Of a DNA stretch of 14,624 nt, positions 1-7,368 are shown piece by piece. A program made the position numbers and the translations under genes. The notes under the pieces are model-generated. The model saw nothing but the letters and a program-made list of their open reading frames with translations. It searched no databases and was not told the DNA's origin. Numbering within the stretch: the stretch's first letter is position 1; every line of letters begins with the position of its first letter. Origin of the DNA: Bacteroidales bacterium (GTDB taxonomy: Bacteria; Bacteroidota; Bacteroidia; Bacteroidales; JAAUTT01); contig JANXXY010000120.1 in the NCBI GenBank assembly GCA_025350365.1, positions 1 to 14,624 on the forward strand, written 5' to 3'.

Positions 1-78
1 TAGCCTAAAATGAGAGTTTATCAATAAATTAATTTTCCTATAACCTGCAACCTGTAAACCGTAACTTCCTTTTTTAGT

Positions 79-323
79 TTAAAAGTCCGGACACGGAACC
101 ATGTGTCCTTTGATTTTAGGTATTTTTGCTGTAAACGAACAACTTAGCGATACTTCATGAGCACCTCCTGTTGAGCCCAACAAGCGTGAAATAGTGAAGT
201 CGTAACTATAACCAATGCTAATTTGATCGCTTTTATAACCTGCCAGTATCGAAAATGAATCCTGATTGGGAAAGGGCTTGATGATTGGGATACAATAATT
301 ACAACAAAATTTTTAGCTTTCAT
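79..323 (-). pseudogene. PorP/SprF-family T9SS outer-membrane protein, internally deleted remnant
   Basis: Read on the minus strand, an in-frame stretch from about 312 to the stop at 79-81 encodes about 75 residues with the family's typical ending: FPNQDSFSILAGYKSD, then SIGYSYDFTISRLLGSTGGA and HEVSLSCSF. These proteins are outer-membrane beta-barrels of roughly 300 residues that partner T9SS substrates carrying CHU_C-type C-terminal domains. About 200 residues are missing. The ATG at 321-323 opens a different frame, reading MKAKNFVVIIV, which looks like the first residues of a signal peptide. It then runs out of frame into the C-terminal part. The simplest reading is an internal, out-of-frame deletion near position 290-300. 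The CHU_C fragment lies just upstream on the same strand, which is the normal neighbour of this family. Family assignment is from remembered motifs; the deletion model is inference. Confidence 0.72.
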
Positions 324-390
324 CTTTAAAGTTTATCATATAATTAGAAAAGCAGGGAAGTGTAAAGTAGAAAATTGTCCACAATCCACA

Positions 391-413
391 ATCTAAAATC
401 TAAAATCTAAAAT
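391..413. repeat. Short tandem repeat, unit ATCTAAA
   Basis: Three full copies of the 7-mer ATCTAAA plus two further bases lie in the gap between the two decayed T9SS genes. Just before it, CCACAAT occurs twice (378-390). The tract is A/T simple sequence that could promote slippage or deletion; no other function is visible. Confidence 0.7.
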
Positions 414-422
414 ACTTCCGGT

Positions 423-836
423 TTAGTATAATAAAGTGACATCACCTGTTTTTATAAAGTTCTTTCCATTAAAATATTTACCAACCACTTTCCACATATA
501 AACATCCTGTTTAGAAGGTTTGCCTTTATAATTACCATCCCATCCAATATCAACATTTGAACTTTCGAAAACTAATTCTCCCCATCGATTAAAAATTATT
601 AGGTGATAATCGGAAACATTATCGATTACTCCCGGAAGAAACATTTTGTTATCGTTCAGTTTTGAGAAAGGACTAAAAACATTGGGAAAAACAACTTTTC
701 CAGAGGCTTCTACCAAAACGGCATTGTCTTTTACGAATTTGTCTGTACATCCATTTTTTGTCGAAACTACATTATACGATCCCTCGCTGGTGTAAATGTG
801 TTTAACTACTTCCAAGTTTTTTGAGGTTGTTTTCTT
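423..836 (-). pseudogene. C-terminal fragment of a T9SS-secreted protein with a CHU_C (gliding motility-associated) domain
   Basis: The last ~90 residues match the type-B T9SS sorting domain: VFPNVFSPFSKLNDNKMF, then YHLIIFNRWGELVFES, WDGNYKGK, DVYMWKV and the ending TGDVTLLY. Ahead of it is the end of an Ig/PKD-like repeat (EGSYNVVSTKNGC). Such domains normally sit at the end of proteins of several hundred to thousands of residues with a signal peptide. Here the frame is closed by a TGA at 837-839, there is no signal peptide, and the only upstream start candidate is TTG at 813-815, giving 130 residues. The dipeptidyl-peptidase gene ends 8 bp beyond that stop codon, so the missing 5' part is not nearby. 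I call it a truncated pseudogene; expression as a short cytoplasmic protein from TTG is possible but less likely. Confidence 0.75.
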
Positions 837-847
837 TCAGATACTCA

Positions 848-3031
848 CTACAAATTTTCCAAAACAAAATCAGTCATTTTTTTATAAAGATGTAATCGCG
901 TATTACCTCCATAAATGCCATGATTTTTATTGGGGTAAATAGCCATTTCAAATTTTTTATTTGCTTGTATAAGTTTTTCAGCAAACATCATGGTGTTTTG
1001 AAGATGAACATTATCGTCTGCCGAACCATGAATAAGCAGGAACTTCCCTTTCATTTTATCAGCAAAATTTATAGGCGAATTATCATCATATCCTGAAGCA
1101 TTTTCCTGAGGAGTGCGCATAAACCTTTCAGTATATACCGAATCGTAAAATCTCCAATTGGTGACAGGCGCAACAGCAATACCAAGCTTAAACAAATCGG
1201 CGCCTTTGGTAAGGCAAAGCGATGACATATAACCACCATAACTCCATCCAAAAATCCCAATCCGACTGCCATCGATGTAAGGCTGAGAGGCAAAATAGCG
1301 GGCTGAAATTATCTGATCTTCTGTTTCGAGTTTGCCTAGTTGCAAGTAGGTGCATTTTTTAAATGTTTCGCCACGGGCATTTGTCCCTCGATTATCGACG
1401 CAAGCAACAATATAGCCTTGCTGAACCAGATATTGAAACCATCCGTCACCAGAACTAAATTCATTCTTTACATTTTGTGATTCGGGTCCACCGTAAACAA
1501 ACATAAATAATGGGTATTTTTTTGAAGGATCAAAATCAACCGGTTTTATTACATATCCATTCAATTCAAGACCATTTTCTGAAGGAATTTTTATAAACGT
1601 TTTGGTCGCAAAATTATTTTCACGTAATCTGGTTTTTAATTCGGCATTATCTTCCAGAATACGAATAAGTTTGCCTTTTGAATCATGCAATGTATAATTC
1701 GATGGAGTATTGGCATCCGACCAGTGATTAATATAATAATTGAATTTTGTGCTGAACTCTGCTTTATTGGTACCTGATTTGGTTGAAAGTTTGGTTTTCC
1801 TGCTTCCATCAAGCTTTATAGAATAAACATCACGTTCAAGCGGCGACGATTCTGTACTGGTATAATATATGGTTCCTTCAGTTTGATCTATTCCGAGCAA
1901 ATCGGCTATCTCGAAATTTCCTTTGGTAATCTGTTTTATAAGTTTTCCGTCCATCGAATACAGATAAAGATGCATAAAGCCATCGATTTCACTGAATAGA
2001 ACAAATCTTTTTTTGTCTTTTAGGAACGTGATATAACTGTCCTTTACTTCCGAAATGTAATATTTGTTTGTTTCTGTATATAAAATACTTGATTCGCCGG
2101 ACGATGCGTCGTTAATTAACACATCAATTTTGTTTTGAAGACGATTTAACCTTAAGATACAAAGTTTATCCTTATCGTTGGTCCATTTTATCCTCGGAAT
2201 ATATTGATCGGTTTCTTTACCTATATCCATCGAAGTATTTTTTGCTGATGCAAAATCGTAAACATGTATGGTTACAATTGAATTTTCTTCACCTGCCTTT
2301 GGATATTTGTAGGTGTTAATTGTTGGGTAAAGATCGTCGTAAACGGGTATTGTAAACATTTTTACACGGCTTTCATCAAATCTCATATAAGCGAGTTTTT
2401 TGCCGTTGGGCGACCATTCGAATCCTTTGGAAAAACCGAATTCTTCTTCGTAAACCCAATCGGGAGCTCCATTGATAATTTCGTTGTGCTTGCCATCAAT
2501 AGTTATTTGTGTTTCTTTTCCTGATATTAAATCGACTACAAACAGGTTGTTATTTCGTACAAAGGCAATTTTGTCGCCAATTGGAGAAAATGTGGCCAAT
2601 TGCTGTTTTCCAATTCCCGATACTTTTTGGCAGGTTTTTGTTTTTACATCAAATACAAAATAATCGGCAGTAAATGAATGCCTGTAAATTGACTCTTCGT
2701 TGGTAGTGATCATTAACCTTGTTTCGTTGTCCGAAAATTCATATTCCGAAATGTAGGTTATACCAAAGTTTTTTACCCATTTCACTGCAAAAAGCGTATC
2801 AACAGGTAATCCGCTTGAATACTTGTACTTAATTACATTTGATTCCCGGTCAAGCATGGTATAATGTTCGCCATCATTCATCGATCTTATTCCGTGGATT
2901 GATTTTGGTGCAAATTTTCGAGACCCTGTAACATCTTCTAATTGAATTGTTTTTAAAGATTGCTGGGCAAACAACGTATTTCCGAAAACCAAAAAAAAGA
3001 TTAAAAAAGCTGAGCAAAAATATTTTATCAT
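848..3031 (-). CDS. Secreted dipeptidyl-peptidase IV (S9B family serine peptidase)
   Basis: It removes X-Pro or X-Ala dipeptides from peptide N-termini, probably in the periplasm, as part of peptide scavenging. The ORF extends to an ATG at 3062-3064, but the ATG at 3029-3031 is preferred because it places a signal peptide at the very start (MIKYFCSAFLIFFLVFG, ending in LFAQQ). In numbering from 3064 (738 residues), residues ~100-510 form the DPP IV beta-propeller. It carries the double-Glu motif that anchors the substrate amino terminus (DWVYEEEFGFS, Glu206-208). Residues ~525-738 form the alpha/beta-hydrolase domain with nucleophile Ser608 (GWSYGG), Asp683 (ADDNVH) and His715 (KNHGIYGG). Length and triad spacing fit the family (about 700-760 residues). 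The gene stands between a toxin-antitoxin module and the T9SS remnants and looks intact. Confidence 0.95.
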   Translation of the reverse strand: MIKYFCSAFLIFFLVFGNTLFAQQSLKTIQLEDVTGSRKFAPKSIHGIRSMNDGEHYTMLDRESNVIKYKYSSGLPVDTLFAVKWVKNFGITYISEYEFSDNETRLMITTNEESIYRHSFTADYFVFDVKTKTCQKVSGIGKQQLATFSPIGDKIAFVRNNNLFVVDLISGKETQITIDGKHNEIINGAPDWVYEEEFGFSKGFEWSPNGKKLAYMRFDESRVKMFTIPVYDDLYPTINTYKYPKAGEENSIVTIHVYDFASAKNTSMDIGKETDQYIPRIKWTNDKDKLCILRLNRLQNKIDVLINDASSGESSILYTETNKYYISEVKDSYITFLKDKKRFVLFSEIDGFMHLYLYSMDGKLIKQITKGNFEIADLLGIDQTEGTIYYTSTESSPLERDVYSIKLDGSRKTKLSTKSGTNKAEFSTKFNYYINHWSDANTPSNYTLHDSKGKLIRILEDNAELKTRLRENNFATKTFIKIPSENGLELNGYVIKPVDFDPSKKYPLFMFVYGGPESQNVKNEFSSGDGWFQYLVQQGYIVACVDNRGTNARGETFKKCTYLQLGKLETEDQIISARYFASQPYIDGSRIGIFGWSYGGYMSSLCLTKGADLFKLGIAVAPVTNWRFYDSVYTERFMRTPQENASGYDDNSPINFADKMKGKFLLIHGSADDNVHLQNTMMFAEKLIQANKKFEMAIYPNKNHGIYGGNTRLHLYKKMTDFVLENL

Positions 3032-3183
3032 GATTAAAGTGTTTGGTAAATTTATAGATTGCATACTTATTAAATGTAGTAATTAATTGATAGGTCTAGA
3101 AATAAAGAAATACAAAAACGACTGTCTAAAATTCACAATTCATTTATTATCATTAGTATATAAAATAAATCAGAATATTTCGA

Positions 3184-3201
3184 TTAATGATCAGGCATTA
3201 A
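3184..3201 (-). terminator. Weak hairpin just after the toxin gene
   Basis: TTAATG (3184-3189) and CATTAA (3196-3201) form a 6-bp stem around a 6-base loop, 7 bp past the toxin stop on the minus strand. The stem is A/T-rich and lacks a clean U-tract, so its role as a terminator is a weak guess. Confidence 0.25.
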
Positions 3202-3207
3202 AAAGGT

Positions 3208-3540
3208 CTAAATTTTGATCTTTAGGGCAGTCCGGATGCGACTAATATCAGATTTGTAATGAAGTACTTGTACTTCTATTCTTTCGGCTTTTATGCGGTA
3301 AATGATTAAATAGGATTCAAGGATAATATTCCGGTTAATACGGCCTTTAGTGGGTAGCCACCTGCATTCCGGATACATCGGATAGTTTAGCAACAATTCG
3401 ATTGTGGTGCGATCAATAAAATTTTCGTATTTGATAGCTTGGATTTCTCCAAATGTTTCTAAACTGTAATCGTAAATGTTTTCTGTATCTAATGCATATT
3501 GCTTTGAAAAAACTACAGGTTTTTCTTTAAGTTCCTCCAT
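3208..3540 (-). CDS. RelE/ParE-family toxin of a type II toxin-antitoxin module
   Basis: The 110-residue protein has the ParE-like pattern: VVFSKQYALDTENIYDYSLE in the first helix pair, then YPECRWLP near residue 60, the strand ILESYLIIYRI (residues 73-83), and a final strand IEVQVLHYKSD (residues 88-98). Family members are 90-110 residues and either poison DNA gyrase (ParE) or cleave mRNA on the ribosome (RelE); the sequence alone does not decide which. The ATG at 3538-3540 lies inside the 3' end of the upstream antitoxin frame, overlapping by 28 bp, the usual sign of translational coupling in such modules. The toxin frame itself is complete. Confidence 0.8.
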   Translation of the reverse strand: MEELKEKPVVFSKQYALDTENIYDYSLETFGEIQAIKYENFIDRTTIELLLNYPMYPECRWLPTKGRINRNIILESYLIIYRIKAERIEVQVLHYKSDISRIRTALKIKI

Positions 3541-3635
3541 TGTTTGCGCAATGCTTGTAGTTCCTCAAAAGTATAGAATGATCCTTCTTCTGCCTTGTGA
3601 ATCCCATCAATGAATTCTTTGTGTGTAGGTTTCAA
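3513..3635 (-). CDS. Short antitoxin partner of the ParE-like toxin (TTG start, possibly truncated)
   Basis: A frame directly upstream of the toxin encodes KPTHKEFIDGIHKAEEG, then FYTFEELQALRKQW and a basic tail. This amphipathic, acidic-then-basic pattern is common in the C-terminal toxin-binding part of small antitoxins. No ATG opens it: the first usable codon is TTG at 3633-3635, giving 40 residues. In the same frame, an ATG at 3693-3695 begins 12 codons that end in TAA at 3657-3659; without that stop the product would be 60 residues. So the gene either starts at TTG after a leader ORF, or is a nonsense-damaged antitoxin. The overlap with the toxin supports a real paired gene. No separate DNA-binding domain is visible. 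Confidence 0.5.
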   Translation of the reverse strand: MKPTHKEFIDGIHKAEEGSFYTFEELQALRKQWRNLKKNL

Positions 3636-3703
3636 ACCTGAAAGAGTCCAACTCTTTTACTTCGTTGGTTTAATCGTTTTTGAATTCAAAATCATCCTTT
3701 TTG

Positions 3704-3711
3704 CAAAGATA
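3704..3711 (-). promoter_or_regulatory. Bacteroidota -7 box for the toxin-antitoxin module
   Basis: TATCTTTG on the minus strand matches the Bacteroidota consensus TAnnTTTG exactly. Transcription would begin close to 3697, just ahead of the ATG at 3693-3695 and about 60 bases before the TTG start at 3635. No convincing -33 TTTG is visible at the usual distance. Confidence 0.5.
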
Positions 3712-4024
3712 CAAAATTCTTTCATTTGATTTAAAGCCCGATAATTTTGGGAAATTCGATGAATTGTTAAAAATGCAAACTATTATTGGATGTCGAATGG
3801 TATTACAACACTTCGGCAAATTTTCAGCAATATTCTTAAAATGAAATACTTAGATATATTGAAATATTTCTTTATTTCTATGTATTTCAACGTATTATAT
3901 TTTATAAAAATGCAGAAGTTAAAAAGTTACCGAATTATTGGTATTATAATAAATTTTAATAAATCTAAATATCTATTGTGCAAATATACAAACCAAACTT
4001 TATCAAGCGTAAGGAATAAATAGT
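3712..4024. other. A/T-rich intergenic stretch between the toxin module and thrS
   Basis: About 310 bp without a convincing gene. It holds an inverted repeat, TTGAAATA (3859-3866) with TATTTCAA (3883-3890), and a minus-strand TATATTTG (3981-3988) that fits a -7 box but has no good -33 partner. An open frame of 77 codons on the plus strand is made almost only of A/T-rich codons and resembles no family known to me; I treat it as chance. Confidence 0.5.
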
Positions 4025-4032
4025 TATCTTTG
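4025..4032 (+). promoter_or_regulatory. Bacteroidota -7 box for the thrS-infC-rpmI-rplT operon
   Basis: TATCTTTG matches TAnnTTTG exactly and ends 25 bp before the thrS ATG, giving a short leader. A -33 TTTG is not evident at the usual spacing. No T-box or other long leader fits in this space. Confidence 0.6.
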
Positions 4033-4057
4033 CATACTTTTTTTGAAAAAACGATAA

Positions 4058-5998
4058 ATGATAAAGATCACACTGCCTGATCAGTCAATACGAGAATATC
4101 AGGACGGAATTACCGGATATGAAATAGCCTCAAGCTTAAGTAACAGCCTTGCTAAAGAAGTACTTGCCGTTACAGTAAATGGCGATGTATGGGATATTTC
4201 GCGTCCTATTTTGAAAGACTCAAATATAAAACTTCATAAATGGGACGATAATGAGGGAAAACATGCGTTTTGGCATTCATCTGCTCACTTGATGGCCGAA
4301 GCCCTCGAAGCGCTTTATCCGGGTGTTAAATTCGGCATCGGTCCTGCTATCGAAAATGGGTTTTATTATGATGTCGATCTCGGTAATAACACTATCTCCG
4401 ACACCGATTTACCTAAAATTGAAGCCAAAATGCTGGAGCTGGTAAAATCCAGATCCGCATATGTTCGAAGTGAAGTAAGCAAATCAGATGCACTAAAATA
4501 TTTCAACGAGAAAGGTGATCCATATAAAATTGAATTGATTACCGATTTGATTGATGGAACTATTTCGTTTTATAAACAAGGAAATTTTACCGATCTGTGC
4601 CGTGGTCCACATTTACCGGATTCAGGTCACATTAGGGCTGTTAAGCTATTAAGTATCGCCGGCGCTTATTGGCGCGGAAACGAAAAAAATAAACAACTTA
4701 CACGTATCTATGGAATTACTTTTCCTAAACAAAAAATGCTGGAGGAGTATCTTGTTATGTTGGAACAAGCTAAACTTCGCGATCATCGCAAGATTGGAAA
4801 AGAACTCGAATTATTTACTTTTTCTCAGAAGGTAGGACAGGGATTGCCTCTCTGGTTACCTAAGGGCACCAAACTTCGGGATAATCTTGAGAATTTTCTT
4901 AGAAAAGTTCAGCGCGAATATGGTTACCAGCAAGTAATTACCCCACATATCGGTTTAAAGGAACTATATGTTACTTCCGGTCATTACGAAAAATACGGTA
5001 AGGATTCGTTTCAGCCAATTCATACTCCGGCTGAAAGCGAAGAGTTTCTGTTAAAACCAATGAATTGTCCGCATCATTGCGAAATTTATAAAAGTAAACC
5101 TCATTCCTACAAAGATTTACCTATACGGTATGCTGAGTTCGGTACTGTTTACCGTTACGAGCAAAGTGGTGAATTGCATGGTTTAACAAGGGTTCGCGGA
5201 TTTACTCAGGACGATGCCCATCTTTTTTGCCGTCCCGACCAGATTAAGGAAGAATTCTGTAAAGTGATTGATATTATTTTCAGAATTTTTAAAGCTCTTG
5301 ATTTTAAAGAATTTACTGCACAAATTTCATTACGCGATCCAAAAGACAAAGAAAAATACATTGGTAGTGACGAGAATTGGGAAAAGGCAGAGCGCGCTAT
5401 CATAGAAGCTACTGCCGAAAAGGGATTAAATACCACCACTGAACTTGGTGAGGCTGCTTTTTATGGTCCTAAGCTTGATTTCATTATCAAAGATGCTATT
5501 GGACGCAAATGGCAATTAGGAACCATTCAGGTTGATTACAATCTTCCAGAACGGTTTGAGTTAGAATATATGGGCGCTGATAATCAGAAACATCGTCCGG
5601 TAATGATTCATCGTGCACCCTTCGGTTCTATGGAGCGGTTTGTAGCCGTTTTAATTGAACATACGGCGGGCAAATTTCCTCTTTGGCTCACTCCCGATCA
5701 GGTAGTTGTTTTGCCTATTAGTGAAAAATATGACGATTACGCAAAAAAAGTTTTTAATTTTCTAAATAATTGCGATATTCGCACCTTGTTAGACGACAGA
5801 AGCGAAAAGATAGGCAAAAAAATCAGGGACAATGAGTTAAAGAAAATTCCATACCTGATTATAGTTGGTGAAAAAGAAGCGGAGAGCGAAACTGTATCTG
5901 TTAGAAAACAAGGCGATGGCGATAAAGGGGTAATGGGTCTTCAGGAATTTAAAGATTTCATAGAAACTGAAATTGCTAATCAATTAAAGGAATTATAA
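4058..5998 (+). CDS. thrS: Threonine--tRNA ligase
   Basis: It charges tRNA-Thr with threonine and hydrolyses mischarged Ser-tRNA-Thr in the cytoplasm. The 646-residue chain has the full bacterial layout: TGS domain (~1-60); editing domain (~65-220) with zinc-type HxxxH at His73 and His77 plus Cys181 and His185 (CRGPH); class II catalytic core (~265-535); and HGTP anticodon-binding domain (~540-646, starting PDQVVVLPISEKYDDYA). Motif 2 is visible as RYAEFGTVYRYEQSGELHG and motif 3 as HRAPFGSMERF. The three catalytic zinc ligands are Cys337 (MNCPHHC), His388 (DDAHLFC) and His518. These positions nearly match the E. coli enzyme. It is the first gene of the conserved translation operon; infC follows after 33 bp. 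Confidence 0.98.
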   Translation: MIKITLPDQSIREYQDGITGYEIASSLSNSLAKEVLAVTVNGDVWDISRPILKDSNIKLHKWDDNEGKHAFWHSSAHLMAEALEALYPGVKFGIGPAIENGFYYDVDLGNNTISDTDLPKIEAKMLELVKSRSAYVRSEVSKSDALKYFNEKGDPYKIELITDLIDGTISFYKQGNFTDLCRGPHLPDSGHIRAVKLLSIAGAYWRGNEKNKQLTRIYGITFPKQKMLEEYLVMLEQAKLRDHRKIGKELELFTFSQKVGQGLPLWLPKGTKLRDNLENFLRKVQREYGYQQVITPHIGLKELYVTSGHYEKYGKDSFQPIHTPAESEEFLLKPMNCPHHCEIYKSKPHSYKDLPIRYAEFGTVYRYEQSGELHGLTRVRGFTQDDAHLFCRPDQIKEEFCKVIDIIFRIFKALDFKEFTAQISLRDPKDKEKYIGSDENWEKAERAIIEATAEKGLNTTTELGEAAFYGPKLDFIIKDAIGRKWQLGTIQVDYNLPERFELEYMGADNQKHRPVMIHRAPFGSMERFVAVLIEHTAGKFPLWLTPDQVVVLPISEKYDDYAKKVFNFLNNCDIRTLLDDRSEKIGKKIRDNELKKIPYLIIVGEKEAESETVSVRKQGDGDKGVMGLQEFKDFIETEIANQLKEL

Positions 5999-6031
5999 AT
6001 AACAATAATATTAACCTTAAACTATTAATTA

Positions 6032-6598
6032 TTGGAAAATAGACCTGCAAGAAGGATGCTGAATTTTGCCCCCAAGAATCAAGAGGCAAAAAACGCAATT
6101 AACGAAAGCATCAGAGCAAAGCAAGTCCGTTTGGTAGGAGAAAACATCGAAAACCCCGGAGTTTTTCCCACCAGTGAAGCTTTACGGATGGCTGTCGAGC
6201 AGGAACTCGAACTGGTTGAAATTTCTCCCAATGCCGATCCACCGGTTTGTAAAATTATCAACTACCAGAAGTTTCTATATCAATTAAAAAAGAAACTAAA
6301 GGAGACGAAGGCCAAAACGATAAAAGTAATTGTAAAAGAAATTCGGTTCGGTCCAAATACCGATGACCATGATTACAATTTTAAGTTGAAACATGCCATG
6401 AATTTTTTGGATGATGGTTCGAAAGTGAAGGCTTTTGTATTCTTTAAAGGACGGTCCATCCTCTATAAAGAACAGGGCGAAATATTGTTGCTGCGTTTTG
6501 CGCAGGAACTGGAAGAATTTGGCAAAGTGGAACAATTGCCGAAACTTGAAGGAAAGCGGATGATTATGATACTTTCCCCCAAGGCTAAAAAGAAATGA
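6032..6598 (+). CDS. infC: Translation initiation factor IF-3
   Basis: IF-3 binds the 30S subunit, blocks premature 50S joining and checks initiator tRNA and start codon. The N-domain covers ~residues 22-90 (INESIRAKQVRLVGENIE, then LELVEISPNADPPVCKI), followed by a lysine-rich helical linker. The C-domain covers ~105-180 (VKEIRFGPNTDDHDYNFKLK, KVKAFVFFKGRS). The frame is closed by TAA at 6026-6028, so the first possible starts are TTG at 6032 and ATG at 6056. The TTG gives a 188-residue chain of normal length; the ATG would drop eight residues from a variable tail. A non-AUG start would fit the known self-control of infC, in which IF-3 represses its own message through a poor start codon. 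Confidence 0.95.
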   Translation: MENRPARRMLNFAPKNQEAKNAINESIRAKQVRLVGENIENPGVFPTSEALRMAVEQELELVEISPNADPPVCKIINYQKFLYQLKKKLKETKAKTIKVIVKEIRFGPNTDDHDYNFKLKHAMNFLDDGSKVKAFVFFKGRSILYKEQGEILLLRFAQELEEFGKVEQLPKLEGKRMIMILSPKAKKK

Positions 6599-6626
6599 TT
6601 TTAACCGTTTATAAATTGTAGTAATA

Positions 6627-6824
6627 ATGCCGAAGAACAAAACAAATTCCGGAGCCAAAAAAAGGTTCAGGCTTACCGGAACAGGAAAGATTAAGCGTAA
6701 ACAAGCATTTAAACGCCACATTCTTACTAAAAAATCGACAGTTGCCAAGCGCAGACTTACATCTTTTGCTCTTGTTGCGAAAACCGATGAAAAGAATGTA
6801 AAACTTATGTTACGCTTGAAATAA
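6627..6824 (+). CDS. rpmI: 50S ribosomal protein L35
   Basis: A basic 65-residue protein with the L35 signature: MPKNKTNSGAKKRFRLTGTG at the start, then KIKRKQAFKRHILTKKS and KRRLTS. It is a structural protein of the large subunit. The length is typical (about 64-66). It lies 28 bp after infC and 89 bp before rplT, the standard order. Confidence 0.97.
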   Translation: MPKNKTNSGAKKRFRLTGTGKIKRKQAFKRHILTKKSTVAKRRLTSFALVAKTDEKNVKLMLRLK

Positions 6825-6862
6825 GCAAATCTTTCAAATTACAAATTGTTTAACCAGAATGA

Positions 6863-6894
6863 TTAGCACAGAAGAGTTCGATGTGAACCGCTAA
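6863..6894 (+). promoter_or_regulatory. Candidate structured leader before rplT (possible L20 binding site)
   Basis: The rpmI-rplT gap can fold as a lower 5-bp stem TTAGC (6863-6867) with GCTAA (6890-6894), and an upper 4-bp stem GTTC (6876-6879) with GAAC (6885-6888) around a 5-base loop. These are joined by a lopsided internal loop of 8 bases on one side and 1 on the other. L20 is known in other bacteria to repress its own operon by binding an irregular helix that mimics its 23S rRNA site. The fold is read from sequence; the L20 link is inference. Confidence 0.35.
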
Positions 6895-6913
6895 CCTTCG
6901 CAAAAAAAAAAGT

Positions 6914-7264
6914 ATGCCAAGATCAGTCAATTCAGTGGCTTCAAGAGCCAGAAGAAAAAAACTTTTAAAACTGACGAAAGGAAATTTTCTTTCTCGGAAC
7001 AATGTTTGGACAGTAGCAAAAAATACCTGGGAAAAAGGTCAGCAATATGCTTACCGCGATCGCAAAACTAAAAAGCGTACATTTCGCGGATTATGGATTC
7101 AACGTATTAATGCAGCAGTTCGTCCGTTCGATATGTCGTATTCCGAATTTATCGGAAAACTTATCAAACTCGGTATTGTACTTAACCGCAAAACACTTGC
7201 CGATCTTGCTTTAAACCATCCGCAAGCATTCGAAGCTGTTGTTAAAAAAGTTAAAGCAGCTTAA
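6914..7264 (+). CDS. rplT: 50S ribosomal protein L20
   Basis: The 116-residue basic protein shows the L20 pattern: MPRSVNSVASRARRKKLLKL, a long N-terminal RNA-binding extension (KGNFLSRNNVWTVAKN), then RDRKTKKRTFRGLWIQRINA and the globular C-terminal part with FIGKLIKLGIVLNRKTLADL. It binds 23S rRNA early in large-subunit assembly and in several bacteria also represses its own operon. The start follows a run of ten A residues rather than a Shine-Dalgarno sequence. It is the last gene of the operon, and a strong terminator lies 50 bp after its stop. Confidence 0.97.
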   Translation: MPRSVNSVASRARRKKLLKLTKGNFLSRNNVWTVAKNTWEKGQQYAYRDRKTKKRTFRGLWIQRINAAVRPFDMSYSEFIGKLIKLGIVLNRKTLADLALNHPQAFEAVVKKVKAA

Positions 7265-7313
7265 ATCTTTTGATTTTAACTCTTTCATTGATTTGGAAGG
7301 TTACCATAAATAC

Positions 7314-7350
7314 CTGCCAGTGTCTAAAAAGACCTGGCAGTGTTGTTTTT
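7314..7350 (+). terminator. Intrinsic terminator of the thrS-infC-rpmI-rplT operon
   Basis: CTGCCAG (7314-7320) pairs with CTGGCAG (7334-7340), and GTCT (7322-7325) with AGAC (7330-7333), leaving an AAAA loop and a single bulged T. The tail TGTTGTTTTT follows at once. This is an 11-bp stem with a U-rich tail, 50 bp past the rplT stop codon. Confidence 0.88.
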
Positions 7351-7368
7351 AGTTAAATGGTGAGACTC

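Noticed and set aside
20..62. Repeated AACCTG/GTAA words as a repeat element downstream of the PorP/SprF remnant
   Set aside because: Only two short imperfect copies are present, too little to support a repeat call.
3981..3988. Minus-strand TATATTTG as a second promoter for the toxin-antitoxin module
   Set aside because: It matches TAnnTTTG, but the region is nearly all A/T, the -33 partner is badly spaced, and a better-placed box lies at 3704-3711.
3790..4023. 77-codon plus-strand ORF before thrS
   Set aside because: The protein is dominated by residues from A/T-rich codons, has no recognisable motif, and overlaps the thrS promoter region, so it is likely chance.
4033..4057. T-box or attenuator controlling thrS
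   Set aside because: The leader after the -7 box is only about 20 bases, too short for a T-box or leader peptide.
6296..6748. 150-codon minus-strand ORF opposite infC and rpmI
   Set aside because: It is antisense to two well-supported conserved genes and shows no family motif.
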